A DNA stretch of 64,000 bases, taken from the NCBI GenBank assembly GCA_018982785.1, contig JAHHEN010000001.1:248001-312000 (forward strand). The letters are read 5' to 3'. Of the stretch, positions 18,908-27,925 are shown piece by piece. The notes under the pieces were generated by a model. It did not search any database, was not told where the DNA came from, and saw only the letters and a list, made by a program, of their open reading frames with translations. The DNA is from Enterococcus innesii (GTDB lineage: Bacteria > Bacillota > Bacilli > Lactobacillales > Enterococcaceae). Positions within the stretch are counted from its first letter, which is position 1. Every line of letters begins with the position of its first letter. Position numbers and translations under genes: made by a program.

Positions 18908-19600
18908 TCATTCAATTTTCTGGAAAAACGTTTCGGCTGCTGCTGTCAACATGCCATATTCATTCGGGATCGCCAATGGTTCCTTATTAATGACCAACAC
19001 CTGCTGGCTGTAATCGACTAACCCTGCAAAAGGATAGACTTGCAGCGAAGTCCCCACGACCACCGTCAGGTCGGCTTGAGCAACGGCTTGAATGGCTCCT
19101 TCAATGGTTTCATCCGTAAATCCTTCCCCATAAAGCACGATCGCCGGCCGAATCTGACCGCCACATCCTGCATGGTGCCAGTCCTGCAAATATGCTTGCC
19201 AAGGTACCGGATTGCCGCATTTTCGGCAATAACAATTGTACAAGGAGCCGTGGAAATCGATTCTTTGGTGACTCCCTGCTTTTTCATGCAGTCCATCGAT
19301 GTTTTGTGAAACGACCCAGACGGTTTTCTTCGTTTGTAGCGCAGCCATTTTTTGATGAATGATGTTCGGCTGGGCCTGAGGATGGTAGAGGTGCTTGACG
19401 AACTGATAAAATGTTTCCGGTTCGTTTTCTAAACAGTCATGGCTTAACAAATACTCTGGCTGGGCCACTCCTTGATAGACCCCTTTTAAGGAACGGTAAT
19501 CAGGAATGCCCGATGGGGTCGAAACACCGGCACCCGTCAAAAAGGTCACGGATGATGCGGCGGTGACCGTTGCGATTGCTTGCTCAATAGATACCTTCAT
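18908..19600 (-). CDS. cobB: NAD-dependent protein deacylase, sirtuin family
   Basis: A SIR2 enzyme of 230 residues that removes acyl groups from lysines using NAD and releases nicotinamide. It shows [18 protein letters not shown] (NAD site), [14 protein letters not shown], the catalytic His in RIDFHGSLY, zinc-type Cys in CYCRKCG and a single GCGG turn, then [16 protein letters not shown]. The second CxxC of many sirtuins is reduced to CGG here, as seen in some Firmicute forms. It is the first gene of a four-gene run with the acetyltransferase, NiaR and the cysteine hydrolase. Confidence 0.92.
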   Translation of the reverse strand: MKVSIEQAIATVTAASSVTFLTGAGVSTPSGIPDYRSLKGVYQGVAQPEYLLSHDCLENEPETFYQFVKHLYHPQAQPNIIHQKMAALQTKKTVWVVSQNIDGLHEKAGSHQRIDFHGSLYNCYCRKCGNPVPWQAYLQDWHHAGCGGQIRPAIVLYGEGFTDETIEGAIQAVAQADLTVVVGTSLQVYPFAGLVDYSQQVLVINKEPLAIPNEYGMLTAAAETFFQKIE

Positions 19601-19757
19601 CGTTCTAACTTCCTTTGTGGCTTTTCTCTTATTCTAACCGAAAAAGAACCGTTTTTGCGAAAAATCAGCCATTTTCTTTTTTAAAAGCAACTAATGCTTT
19701 TTCGTGCGGAATTGCTTATAATAGATGCAATAAATACAAGGAGACTGGGAAAACCAA

Positions 19758-20426
19758 ATGAAAATTTTGATTATCGAAGACAACAATGAGATCAGCGAAA
19801 TGTTGGCTACTATTTTAGCAGCTGACTATACCGTCCAGCAAGCCTATTCAGGTACGGAAGGTCTGCTGCTTTTTCAGCAAGATGCTTTCGACTTGATTTT
19901 GCTAGATCGAATGCTCCCTGGTAAAGATGGGACAGAAGTCTTGCAAGAAATTCGCCAAACCTCCACGGTCCCCGTCATTATCTTGACTGCCTTAGATGAA
20001 CCAGCCGATGTTTCCACCCTTTTGCTGGCGGGTGCCAATGATTACTTGACCAAACCCTTCAATGTCGAAGAATTAAAAGCCCGTATCATTGTTCAGTTGC
20101 GCACAAATAAGCAAACCCCTCCAGTTGCCAGCAGCCAATCATATAAAAACATTCAACTGTTGCCTGACTCGTTTCAGTTGCAACGAGGAGAAGCAACGGT
20201 TCAGTTAAAGAAAAAGGAGTTTGAGATTTTTTCCCTGCTCTTAGCCAACCCCAAAAAAGTGTATACGAAAGAAATGCTCTATGAAGCTGTTTGGCAAGAA
20301 CCTTACTACGGTGAAGAAAACACGATCAATGTCCATATCAGCCATTTACGCAGCAAAATCAAAACACTCGATCCAGATGAAGCGTATATCGATACTGTCT
20401 GGGGCATCGGCATCAAGCTAGCTTAA
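19758..20426 (+). CDS. OmpR/PhoB-family response regulator
   Basis: A regulator of 222 residues. The receiver domain has acidic EDNN, the phospho-acceptor Asp in LILLDRMLPG, Thr in VIILTALDEP and Lys in YLTKPFNVEEL. The C-terminal winged helix includes LKKKEFEIFSLLLANP and VYTKEMLYEAVW, and ends in INVHISHLRSKIK. It is followed 14 bases later by a histidine kinase gene. A -10-like TATAAT at 19717-19722 lies upstream. The targets are unknown; the ABC-2 transporter at 27.9-29.6 kb, now separated by the peptide island, is a reasonable candidate. Confidence 0.92.
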   Translation: MKILIIEDNNEISEMLATILAADYTVQQAYSGTEGLLLFQQDAFDLILLDRMLPGKDGTEVLQEIRQTSTVPVIILTALDEPADVSTLLLAGANDYLTKPFNVEELKARIIVQLRTNKQTPPVASSQSYKNIQLLPDSFQLQRGEATVQLKKKEFEIFSLLLANPKKVYTKEMLYEAVWQEPYYGEENTINVHISHLRSKIKTLDPDEAYIDTVWGIGIKLA

Positions 20427-20440
20427 AAAGGAGGAACCCC

Positions 20441-21346
20441 ATGCATATACTTCAGTTTTTCGCCGCTTTGATCGTTGTGTTATTGTTGGGCTATTGGTTT
20501 TTCTTACTATATGATCTAAAAAAGTACCACCAGCAATTAGCAAGAATCAGCGAAATCGAAACAAATCAAGAGATCCATCTGCAGACCCGCATCCCCGCTT
20601 TAAAAGCGATCGCCTTGCTAAACAATCAGATACTTAGAAAAAATAAGCAGCAACACTATCAAATGCTGCAAGAAAACCAGCAGTTGGAACAAGCCATTCA
20701 AAATATCTCTCACGACTTGCGCACACCTTTAACGGTCGCCAGCGGCTACACACAACTGCTGCAAGCCGATACGACCCTCACCCCGCAACAACTACAGCTG
20801 CTGGATAAAGTCAGCAGCAACCTAGAAAAAGTCGAAAATCATCTGGAACAGTTATTGACCTATCAGCGTCTCAAAGACAATCAACTGGCTTTGACTTTGG
20901 AAGAATTCGATCTTTCTCGTTTATTGGAAGAAGAACTACTCCAGCTTTATCCTTCATTCGAAGCGCAACAGTTGCCGTTAACGGTGACGATCCAACCCAA
21001 CATCATGATCATTTCGGATAAAAAAAGCTGGCAACGAATTTTCCAAAATGTCCTTGGCAATTTACTGGAACATGGCAGTGAGACCGGAGCGATCCGCTTG
21101 AATCAGCAAGGAGAGCGCATCGTTTTCCAACAGGAAAATCAGCTGAAGGCACCGATCCAGCATCCAGAAAAATTGACCCACCGCTTTTATACGGAAGACC
21201 TTTCACGGCATAAACAGCAAGCCGGACTTGGTCTGTATATCATCGCGGCATTGACTAATGCATTAGACGGCAAGCTCCAATTGGATACAACCGAAGAGAC
21301 GTTTCGTTTGACTTTGTTTTGGCAGCAGTCCGTTGAATCCTACTAA
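20441..21346 (+). CDS. sensor histidine kinase
   Basis: A kinase of 301 residues with one N-terminal transmembrane helix (FFAALIVVLLLGYWFFLLY) and no sizeable extracellular sensor, so it is an intramembrane-sensing-like kinase. Marks are the phospho-His in QNISHDLRTPLTVASGY, an N-box region NVLGNLLEHG, and the G-box GLGLYIIAALTNAL. Such short kinases are often paired with peptide-antibiotic-responsive ABC transporters. It forms an operon with the response regulator and ends in a terminator. Confidence 0.88.
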   Translation: MHILQFFAALIVVLLLGYWFFLLYDLKKYHQQLARISEIETNQEIHLQTRIPALKAIALLNNQILRKNKQQHYQMLQENQQLEQAIQNISHDLRTPLTVASGYTQLLQADTTLTPQQLQLLDKVSSNLEKVENHLEQLLTYQRLKDNQLALTLEEFDLSRLLEEELLQLYPSFEAQQLPLTVTIQPNIMIISDKKSWQRIFQNVLGNLLEHGSETGAIRLNQQGERIVFQQENQLKAPIQHPEKLTHRFYTEDLSRHKQQAGLGLYIIAALTNALDGKLQLDTTEETFRLTLFWQQSVESY

Positions 21347-21456
21347 CTCATAGCTATTACAAAAAAGTTGTGACAAACACCTAGATAGAAAATCGATCGA
21401 AATTCATCCTTTTGATTTTTGAGTGAACATAGAATTAACCACCTGTTTATGGATAC

Positions 21457-21502
21457 AAAAAGAGTGTTCAGCAAGTATCCCTTTCTGAACACTCTTTTTC
21501 TC
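21457..21502. terminator. bidirectional terminator after the two-component operon
   Basis: The inverted repeat AAAAAGAGTGTTCAG / CTGAACACTCTTTTT with a 13-base loop has T runs on both strands. The 160 bases between it and the nucleotidyltransferase stop at 21710 hold nothing else that I recognise; composition becomes AT-rich here. Confidence 0.85.
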
Positions 21503-21709
21503 CGTTTTATCAAGCCTCTTCTGTTATCCAAAAATTAATTTTGCTCAACCCATGTAGCTACCTAGAATAATTTACATATCCATCGAGCTTACTCTGACCA
21601 TTAAAAAAATCTTTCTGACCTCATTCCAATGATGGGTGACTCAGTAAATGCTAATGAATTCTTTATCATAACCTCTATTAGATATTCTACAAAGTAACAA
21701 GATTTTGCA

Positions 21710-22840
21710 TTATTTATTTTGATTATAAAATCTTTTAAATACATATTTCATTTCAAAGGTAACACGTTCTCTTCTGGTCATTAAGATCTGTCCCCATCGC
21801 TTAATCCAATAGTAAGATAAGAAAATACTGCTATTGTTCATCTCAGGGTAAACATGCATCATCTGGTTTTTTGCTGGGAAAATTCTCGAAATGATATATT
21901 TAGTTGTCCCACCTAAGCGAGAGATATTATTGTCGAGAAAATGATCGAAAGTGCCATATACACCACTCGAAAAAATATATTTCTCCAGTTCCAGGTTAGG
22001 GGATCGGATACCATTCTTGAACCAGTTGTCATTTATAGCCATGCATTCTTCATAAGTAGTTAGTAACCCTAGTTTTTGTAATTCTGAATTAACTCTGATC
22101 CAATCAATTTCTGAAGAAAATTTCTTTTTAAATAACCATAGATCCACGAAATACCTGATACCAGCACCCCGATTAGAAAAATGCTTATAAAAATGACAAA
22201 AAATATATACGTATTCATCAGTTTTGTCCCAACATAATTCATTTTTATCCTGCTTACTTTCAAACATAGTATCTGTTAATAATTTGAAGTATTTATAGAA
22301 TTTCTCTTGGGAACGAAAAAACAAATGATCATGTAATTCTACTAGTACGAAAGGCTTCTTTATTGCTTGAATTTCACCATTGGGATATTCCTTATCAATC
22401 ATATAATCGTTGTTCCTGAATATTTCACAGGTTTTCTTCATGTCCCTATTTTGTAGCAAAATATCAATGTCAGTCATTTCCCTCATATCTGACTTTGGAT
22501 ATAATTCTTTTATTTTAGATCCTTTAAATAAAAGGTACGGGATATTTTGTTTTTCGAAAATCCCCTCTAGCTTTTGTATCTCATAGAGCTGCGCTAAATT
22601 AATTACACGTTGTTTTTCTCGTTCCATTCTCCATTTTTCATAGAGTCCTTCATCTATTTCTACAATTTTTTCTTTTACTAGTTCTTCCAATGCATAGAAA
22701 GTGATACTTGATAGCCGATGATCTTTAGCAAAACTAAAAACCTCCTGCCATTTAATTGCGGAAGAAAAATCTACTTTGGAAGTGTTTTGTAAAACTTTAT
22801 TAATTAATTGTATGGCTATAAAAGCAGTTGAATCATTCAT
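21710..22840 (-). CDS. PF14907-type nucleotidyltransferase of the peptide-modification cluster
   Basis: A protein of 376 residues of the uncharacterised nucleotidyltransferase family found in many RiPP clusters. The core has a GS...D-x-D pattern: LLFKGSKIKELYPKSDMREMTDIDILL, then FVLVELHDHLFF as the third acidic strand. In pseudomycoidin-type lasso clusters a nucleotidyltransferase acts on the phosphorylated peptide tail; a similar tailoring step is possible here. It is the last gene of the cluster and overlaps the ABC exporter gene by eight bases. Codon use is AT-rich, unlike the flanks. The substrate is unknown. Confidence 0.8.
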   Translation of the reverse strand: MNDSTAFIAIQLINKVLQNTSKVDFSSAIKWQEVFSFAKDHRLSSITFYALEELVKEKIVEIDEGLYEKWRMEREKQRVINLAQLYEIQKLEGIFEKQNIPYLLFKGSKIKELYPKSDMREMTDIDILLQNRDMKKTCEIFRNNDYMIDKEYPNGEIQAIKKPFVLVELHDHLFFRSQEKFYKYFKLLTDTMFESKQDKNELCWDKTDEYVYIFCHFYKHFSNRGAGIRYFVDLWLFKKKFSSEIDWIRVNSELQKLGLLTTYEECMAINDNWFKNGIRSPNLELEKYIFSSGVYGTFDHFLDNNISRLGGTTKYIISRIFPAKNQMMHVYPEMNNSSIFLSYYWIKRWGQILMTRRERVTFEMKYVFKRFYNQNK

Positions 22841-24492
22841 AATAAATTTTCCCTCTTGTTAAATTTAATTTTTTATTTGAGATTTTTAAAGTAGATTTCC
22901 TATGCGTTACCATTAAACATGTTATAGACATATCCGATAACTGTTTAAGGATTTTCATCTCAGTATCAGAATCTAGTGCACTTGTGGCCTCATCTAAAAT
23001 TAAAACTGAAGGTCTGCTACAGATAGCTCTTGCTATTGCGATTCGTTGGGCTTGTCCTAAAGATATACTTTTTCCGCCCTCTGTCAAATTGGTGTCATAC
23101 CCGTCCTTTAATGACTCGATAAACTCATTTGCACAAGCCACTCTTGCTGCATGTTCGATTTCTTTTTGGCTTATTTTACTGTTAAAAAAACTAATATTTT
23201 CTTTAATTGTTCCTGCAAAAATCTGATTGGACTGGGGGACATAACCATAAAAATTTTCTGGCAACTCTTCTGGTAATACTTCATGGCTATCTGAGAAAGC
23301 TATTTTGATACTTTGATTCTCAGACTTATAAATCCCCATAAGTAACATTAGTAAAGTTGTTTTGCCACTTCCTGATGTTCCCATTAAAGAAACCTTGTCT
23401 CCAGAATTAATGCTCAAAATCACTTCATCTAACACTTTCTGCCCATCATAAGCATAATTTAGCCCTCGAACGTCAATTCTCTTAAATGCTGCTAAATCTT
23501 TTTTAGATATTTCTTCGATGCTTTCTCTTCCAGCCTTTCGACTTGGATTATACGATTAATTGACTCTAAAACACCGAAGGAATATGGAATCATACCTGTT
23601 AAATTAGCGATTGGCCCTTGAATTTGTCCTGATATCTGTGTCAATGCAACCAACGAGCCAAGAGTTAAATTGCTTTGGCTGATCTGATAAGCGCCCCAAA
23701 ATATCATACACAAAAATCCAAATTCATAAATTAAAGAAAACCCTACCGTACCAAAACCAGAAAAATACTTCCGTTTCATAGTAGCGTCAAACTCTAATTT
23801 TTGAAGTTCCTCAAGCTTTTTATTCATTGGCATATATGCACCAAATACTTGAATTACTAATAGATTGCTAAGATAGTCCTGAATGAAGGAACGAGTATTT
23901 CCAACGCGTTCTTGAATGTCTCTATATAATTTCTGTGACTTTTTTCTCACTGTTGACATACCGACAACCAATAGAGCGCCTAAAAAAACGATAATTGAAG
24001 CTAGCTGTTTATCTAAAACAAATAAAAGAACGAGAGCTGTTATCAACCTTGTGGCCATGTTGATTGTTTGGGGGACAATTGTGACCAATGCTTTTGAAAT
24101 ATACGGGATATCAGAATATAAATACGTATTCAACTTGCCGGAATGAATTGCTTGTATTTTTTCATAGGATGATTTATTAATCTTTTTGATAAAATTATTT
24201 TGAATACTAACCCGGATGCGATACTCTGTAGATTCATCTAGTATCCCCGATACATATCGAAGGACAATAATAAAAATAATCATCATAACATATATAGTAG
24301 CTTCACTAGTCATCCTGCTTCGATCTTGCTTTATGACGATATCGATTAATGACTTACTTCTAGTAGCCATCAATACTGATAAAATAGCGATAATAAAATT
24401 CAAAATTACTAAACGTGTTATCGCACCCTTGAATATTTTAACTATTTCTGCCAACCATCTAACTGACGCTTTTTTTAAAATATTTTTTTCAT
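22833..24492 (-). pseudogene. peptide-type ABC exporter (TMD-NBD), with two frameshifts
   Basis: An exporter of about 553 residues if repaired. The membrane domain runs from FKGAITRLVILNF to SFGVLESINRIIQVERLEEK with about six helices, and the ATPase has [35 protein letters not shown] and VTHRKST. Two one-base losses are inferred: in the T7 run at 24483-24489 near the start (repaired start MKKNILKKASVRWLAE) and at 23522-23524 between membrane domain and ATPase (bridge EEKSIEEISKKDLAAFKR). The start overlaps the peptidase stop. It should export the mature peptide or give self-protection. Confidence 0.82.
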
Positions 24493-24493
24493 T

Positions 24494-24957
24494 CTAATTA
24501 CCAAATTTATTTAATGCGTTTATCCATATTTTTATTAATTTTTGAGATACAAATAAAAAAGGAAGCCTAATTGGTAGTAACAGTATTACCGACCAACTGT
24601 AAAATTTATATCTTATTTCTTTTATAGAGACATATCGATTCCCCCTATAAAATGCAACTAATTTTCCTATGACAAATTCTTTAGAAACTTTCTCAATAGT
24701 GTATTGATTATCTCCACATACTAAATAATGATTGTCGTTTTCACCAACAATTCGGTGTAGTATGATTTTCCCATTCGGCCTCTGAAATAAGATTACATCC
24801 GAAATACAATACTTATCTTTGTTGGGTCTTACAATAATGCGATCTTTTCTATCCCTAAGTAAAGGGTACATACTCATTCCCACAGTAGTTGAATAGTGTA
24901 TTCCTTGTTCTTGAATTTTTTTTTTATATTGCTGTCGTTATTAGAAGTCAAGAGCAT
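24494..24957 (-). pseudogene. S24/S26-type signal-peptidase-like protein, frameshifted in a T10 run
   Basis: The clear frame starts within TVGMSMYPLLRDRKDRIIV, a GxSMxP motif with the catalytic Ser, followed by a KIILHRIVG strand that would hold the catalytic Lys region and VCGDNQYT. There is a C-terminal hydrophobic helix (WSVILLLPIRLPFLFV). No start codon fits in the observed frame before a stop. Adding one base to the T10 run at 24916-24925 gives a start at 24957, about 154 residues, overlapping the pqqD-like gene. Such proteases occur in RiPP clusters and are candidates for removing the leader. This role is inferred. Confidence 0.7.
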
Positions 24958-25207
24958 CAATCTGTTCCATAATTTTTAGAAAATCATCCAAGTCTTTTTC
25001 TGCAATATGCTTTTCTATATTGTAAGTCATTTGCAAAGAAGCAATTAACTCATCTTTTGACGCCCCACTTTCAAGCTCTTTCCATAAAAAAGCAGCAGAC
25101 GCATTTAACTTTAAGTAGCCATTAAATGAGTTTTCTACATCTCCAACTGTAATTACAACATTCTCTCCCTCAATATCACTCAATAAAAAATTACTTTTAA
25201 TTTTCAT
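24941..25207 (-). CDS. PqqD-like RiPP recognition protein
   Basis: A protein of 88 residues with the PqqD winged-helix pattern: a beta hairpin (ENVVITVGDVENSFNGYLKLN), then NASAAFLWKELESGASKDELIASL and the C-terminal helix KHIAEKDLDDFLKIMEQI. PqqD/B1-type proteins bind the leader of a precursor peptide and bring it to modifying enzymes. The N...A..W.L motif is typical. Its start overlaps the kinase gene stop and the next gene overlaps its end, showing translational coupling. It is the strongest single sign that this island makes a modified peptide. Confidence 0.85.
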   Translation of the reverse strand: MKIKSNFLLSDIEGENVVITVGDVENSFNGYLKLNASAAFLWKELESGASKDELIASLQMTYNIEKHIAEKDLDDFLKIMEQIDALDF

Positions 25208-25909
25208 TCGTTTCTTCCTCCTTCACTATTTTATTTTTTGCTAAAATCACAGCATTTTCTGAAATTTGACATTTCAGTTCATAGATAGGAATTATGTTAA
25301 TTATTCTTTTTATTAAGTAAATTAACATTTCATTCCCATTTTCTTTGTTAGGAAATAGTACCTGACTCATCAAAACATCCAATGATTCACTTGTATTTAG
25401 TTTTCTGATTTCATTGACGTGGTCTTGTTTAATAGTTACTATCGCTTCAATTTTGACTGAGTCATTAACTCCAAGATTTTCTTTTCCCATCCAGGGGTTC
25501 CGAAACCAGCGAAACAGCCATTTGAATAGGAAATCAGCGGTTTGTCTCCATTTATTATCCGAACTTCATTTCTATATAAATCTTTCCACAAATTTGCCTG
25601 TGTTGATTTACCAGACCCACTTTTCCCTGTAAATAAAATACCTTTATTTTGATAATCAATTAATGCTCCATGAAATAAAAAAACTTTACGATGAATCAAT
25701 GTTTGACATATTTTCCGGTAAATCGCTAGACTCTCGCAATAATCAAGTTCATAGTTTTGACCATTTTGTTCATTTAATATTTCATTATGAGTAGCTTCAA
25801 TTATAAGAACAGGCGTTTCTTTTGTACGATACTCAGTGCACTGCTGTTTAACATATGCATATTTGTTATTGATTTGAATAGGAATATTTGCTAACTTTAT
25901 TAAAAACAT
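25197..25909 (-). pseudogene. HprK-like kinase of the peptide cluster, frameshifted in a G4 run
   Basis: The N-terminal part has LFHGALIDYQNKGILF followed by the Walker A GKSGSGKSTQAN and a later GFGTP. The second part, MGKENLGVNDSVKIEAIV onward, lies in another frame. One base added to the G4 run at 25494-25497 gives GFGTPWMGKENLG and about 237 residues, the length of the HPr-kinase-like proteins of lasso and related clusters, where some phosphorylate a Ser of the precursor. The GTPW-GKE stretch is conserved in such kinases. It lies between glycosyltransferase and PqqD-like genes. A phosphate on Ser or Thr of the precursor is a plausible but untested product. Confidence 0.8.
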
Positions 25910-25913
25910 TTAC

Positions 25914-26827
25914 CTACCTACACATTCTCACTTGATTGATTGCATCTACGTAATACTTTGTACATTTCGTTTGATCTACCTGTATATCTGCTCCAATGGG
26001 TGAATCGTTTACCCAGTCCCCTTTGAAAAATAAACCTTTTTTGAATCAAATACTCCTGCATTATGCAGTATTTTATGTTTCATCCACTCTTTTATATCTT
26101 GTGTGGACCAGGAAAAGCTCAATTCTTTTTCTACACAAACATCAATATCGAAATATAGAGTATTCCACAACAACGACCACATTCCTGCAGTCCAACAAGG
26201 AAATGTATCTCGTGGTCTTTTCTTATTCTTTACGTCTTTATACAAATATTCTAATTTGACAAATAGCATATACAATTTCGTAGAATCCTCATATACTTTC
26301 TCCCAAAACTCCACTATTGGTTGAGAAATATACCATTGTGCGCCTCCTGCGCAGCTTTCAAATTTCTCAATGGCTCTTTGCTTATCGACACCAATAACTT
26401 GACATAGTCCATTCAAATAGGCTTCCCCAAATGCCTCGACAAACGATGGTTGTAGATAAGAACTACAATCACTGGCATACCACTTATCTTTTCCTACAGA
26501 CATGCTATCAAAATTAATCTTGTCTCTTAATATGATATCTGTATCAATATAGAAATAATTTTCCTTTTGCATCTCTGGGAACTCTGTTAAGAATTTCATC
26601 CATAAATACGGACCCGATGAGGGAATATAAATCTTATTTTTTCTATTGTCTGGATATAAATGACAACGTACATGATACTTATTTTTAATATTCTCCACTA
26701 TTGATGCATCTTCACCATAGAATAATAGGATGATGTCTTTTATTCCATGAGATTGTAAGTTAGTTAATAGAACTTCTACTTCCCATTCAAAGCGTTTACT
26801 CGCTTTTGTGCATGCAATATAATACAT
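25914..26827 (-). pseudogene. DxD glycosyltransferase of the peptide cluster, frameshifted near its end
   Basis: A GT-A-like protein of about 304 residues if repaired. The start MYYIACTKASKRFEWEVEVL at 26827 has GGAGG five bases upstream. The metal-binding DxD motif is in YFYIDTDIIL, near residue 90. FPCWTAGMWSLLWNTL and the C-terminal LHNAGVF are further family-like marks. The frame ends early at KKVYFSKGTG; adding one base to the T6 run at 26037-26042 continues it as KKGLFFKGDWVNDSPIG to a stop at 25914. It is the first gene after the precursor, so Thr or Ser glycosylation of the peptide is a reasonable hypothesis. The sugar donor is unknown. Confidence 0.75.
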
Positions 26828-26852
26828 TGTTGCCTCCAAAAATAGTTAAATT

Positions 26853-26883
26853 TCAAAAAAACAGCCGCAACATGCGACTGTTT
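26853..26883 (-). terminator. partial terminator/attenuator between precursor and modification genes
   Basis: The imperfect inverted repeat AAACAGTCGCA / TGCGGCTGTTT (26859-26883) is followed on the minus strand by six T. It directly follows the precursor stop. Such weak terminators are common in peptide clusters and let the precursor be made in excess. Confidence 0.65.
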
Positions 26884-26886
26884 AAT

Positions 26887-26988
26887 TTATGGTTCCGGTG
26901 TTGCAGTTGGAGTAGGGAAAATCCCTGATGTCTGTACGATATCTGTTGCAAAATCATAGACCTGAATTTCTGGTTTCTCATATTTCAT
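26887..26988 (-). CDS. short RiPP-like precursor peptide (33 aa)
   Basis: A 33-codon frame with a strong ribosome site (AGGAGG, about nine bases before the ATG). The first part has Y3-E-K-P-E-I-Q-V-Y-D, then a DIVQTSG stretch, and the tail is IFPTPTATPEP before TAA. It has no Cys. Y-x-KP-x-I/L-x-V followed by Thr two places before Gly matches the leader layout of Firmicute lasso precursors. However, counting from that Gly the only acidic residue is at position 11, outside the usual 7-9 ring range, so a classical lasso is unlikely. The tail has four Thr alternating with Pro, possible glycosylation sites. It lies directly upstream of glycosyltransferase, kinase and PqqD-like genes. Confidence 0.8.
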   Translation of the reverse strand: MKYEKPEIQVYDFATDIVQTSGIFPTPTATPEP

Positions 26989-27333
26989 TTACCTTCACCT
27001 CCTGATAGTATGTTTTTCCTGCTATCCTTTTCCTAAATCTAAGCTCTTACGTAACCATAAATTGAAATCGCAGGTGATACTCTACAGCATTTACAATCCC
27101 TTGTTCGATCGTCTTCATTTAAACTGGAGATCGTTCTACATATTTTCTCACATAGACAATCTTCCTTCTTCACGAGCCTTAGAAACTTCTAGCTGACCAC
27201 CCTGCTCATTGGTTAAGCTCTTTTATTGTTCATTATTCCACCTTTATTCATTATACGTATGACACCCCAGGTTCTTTTCTCGCGGTTCGATCCACATTTA
27301 CGCAACATACGCGAAAATCCACTTTTCGTTCAT

Positions 27334-27445
27334 CTACTTCCCACGACGAGCTTTCTTGATGAAAATTACAGTTATCAATAATAAAAGCGTTAAAACCATA
27401 GCTAGTAAGTAATTGATCTTATTCTTTATTAGATTTGTCCAATCA
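27334..27445 (-). pseudogene. remnant of an ABC permease C-terminus
   Basis: The minus strand encodes a final transmembrane helix and basic tail, NYLLAMVLTLLLLITVIF then IKKARRGK and a stop at 27334. No start or upstream domain is intact. Between 26990 and 27330 short frames such as one from 27118 (MKTIEQGIVNAVEYHLRFQF) appear, but none looks like a complete gene. The remnant probably belonged to the same lost transporter as the ATPase fragment at 27.6 kb. Confidence 0.5.
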
Positions 27446-27540
27446 AGTTTAAGTAAGCAAATTTTTTATGCCCATATAAATTGTTTATAAAGTGACAGAA
27501 TTTCATCTATGTTTTTCGTATCTCTTTTGATCTTTTCGTT

Positions 27541-27757
27541 TTAAAAAAAGAGTTCTCGGTTGCAGATTGCTTGAATCTTCGCAATATCGTGCGAGTAAAA
27601 AAGAATAATTTTCTTTTTGGAAGCTAACTTTTGTGTGATCGTATTTGTAATCTCGATACTGCCAGAATCTAATCCTTTTAGTGGCTCGTCAAATAGCAAA
27701 ACTGGTGCATCACTAATCAATTAACTTACCAACAATGCATGTTGTTTCATACCCAAT
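27541..27757 (-). pseudogene. remnant of an ABC-2-type transporter ATPase
   Basis: A C-terminal ATPase piece is readable: a signature-like LLGMKQHALLVS, an in-frame stop, then LISDAPVLLFDEPLKGLD (Walker B and D-loop), and IILFYSHDIAKIQAICN (H-loop), ending at 27541. Walker A is missing. It resembles LanF/BcrA-type ATPases and is clearly decayed by a nonsense codon and truncation, not by a homopolymer error. It may be the leftover of an immunity transporter that came with the peptide island. Confidence 0.75.
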
Positions 27758-27801
27758 AGACATCTCCTATAGATAGAAAAATGGGAACTGTGACACAGGC
27801 C

Positions 27802-27849
27802 AAAAAGTGGGAGAAATGAACGAAGCTTCGTCATTTCTCCCACTTTTTT
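27802..27849. terminator. strong bidirectional hairpin terminator
   Basis: The perfect stem AAAAAGTGGGAGAAATGA with TCATTTCTCCCACTTTTTT (27802-27819 and 27831-27849) has an 11-base loop that itself contains CGAAGCTTCG. T runs occur on both strands. It lies after the stop of the ABC-2 permease gene (27926) and is flanked by CTGTG / CACAG sequences. Confidence 0.85.
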
Positions 27850-27925
27850 AAGTACTTACGCCACAGCCCTTACTTGTTTTTTCTGGAGACCGTAACTAAT
27901 TTTTGTTATGCCTTCTTTACGGCTC

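Noticed and set aside
21710-26988. Classical lasso peptide cluster
   Set aside because: The leader fits, but no asparagine-synthetase-like cyclase or transglutaminase-like protease is present, and the core has no acidic residue at positions 7-9.
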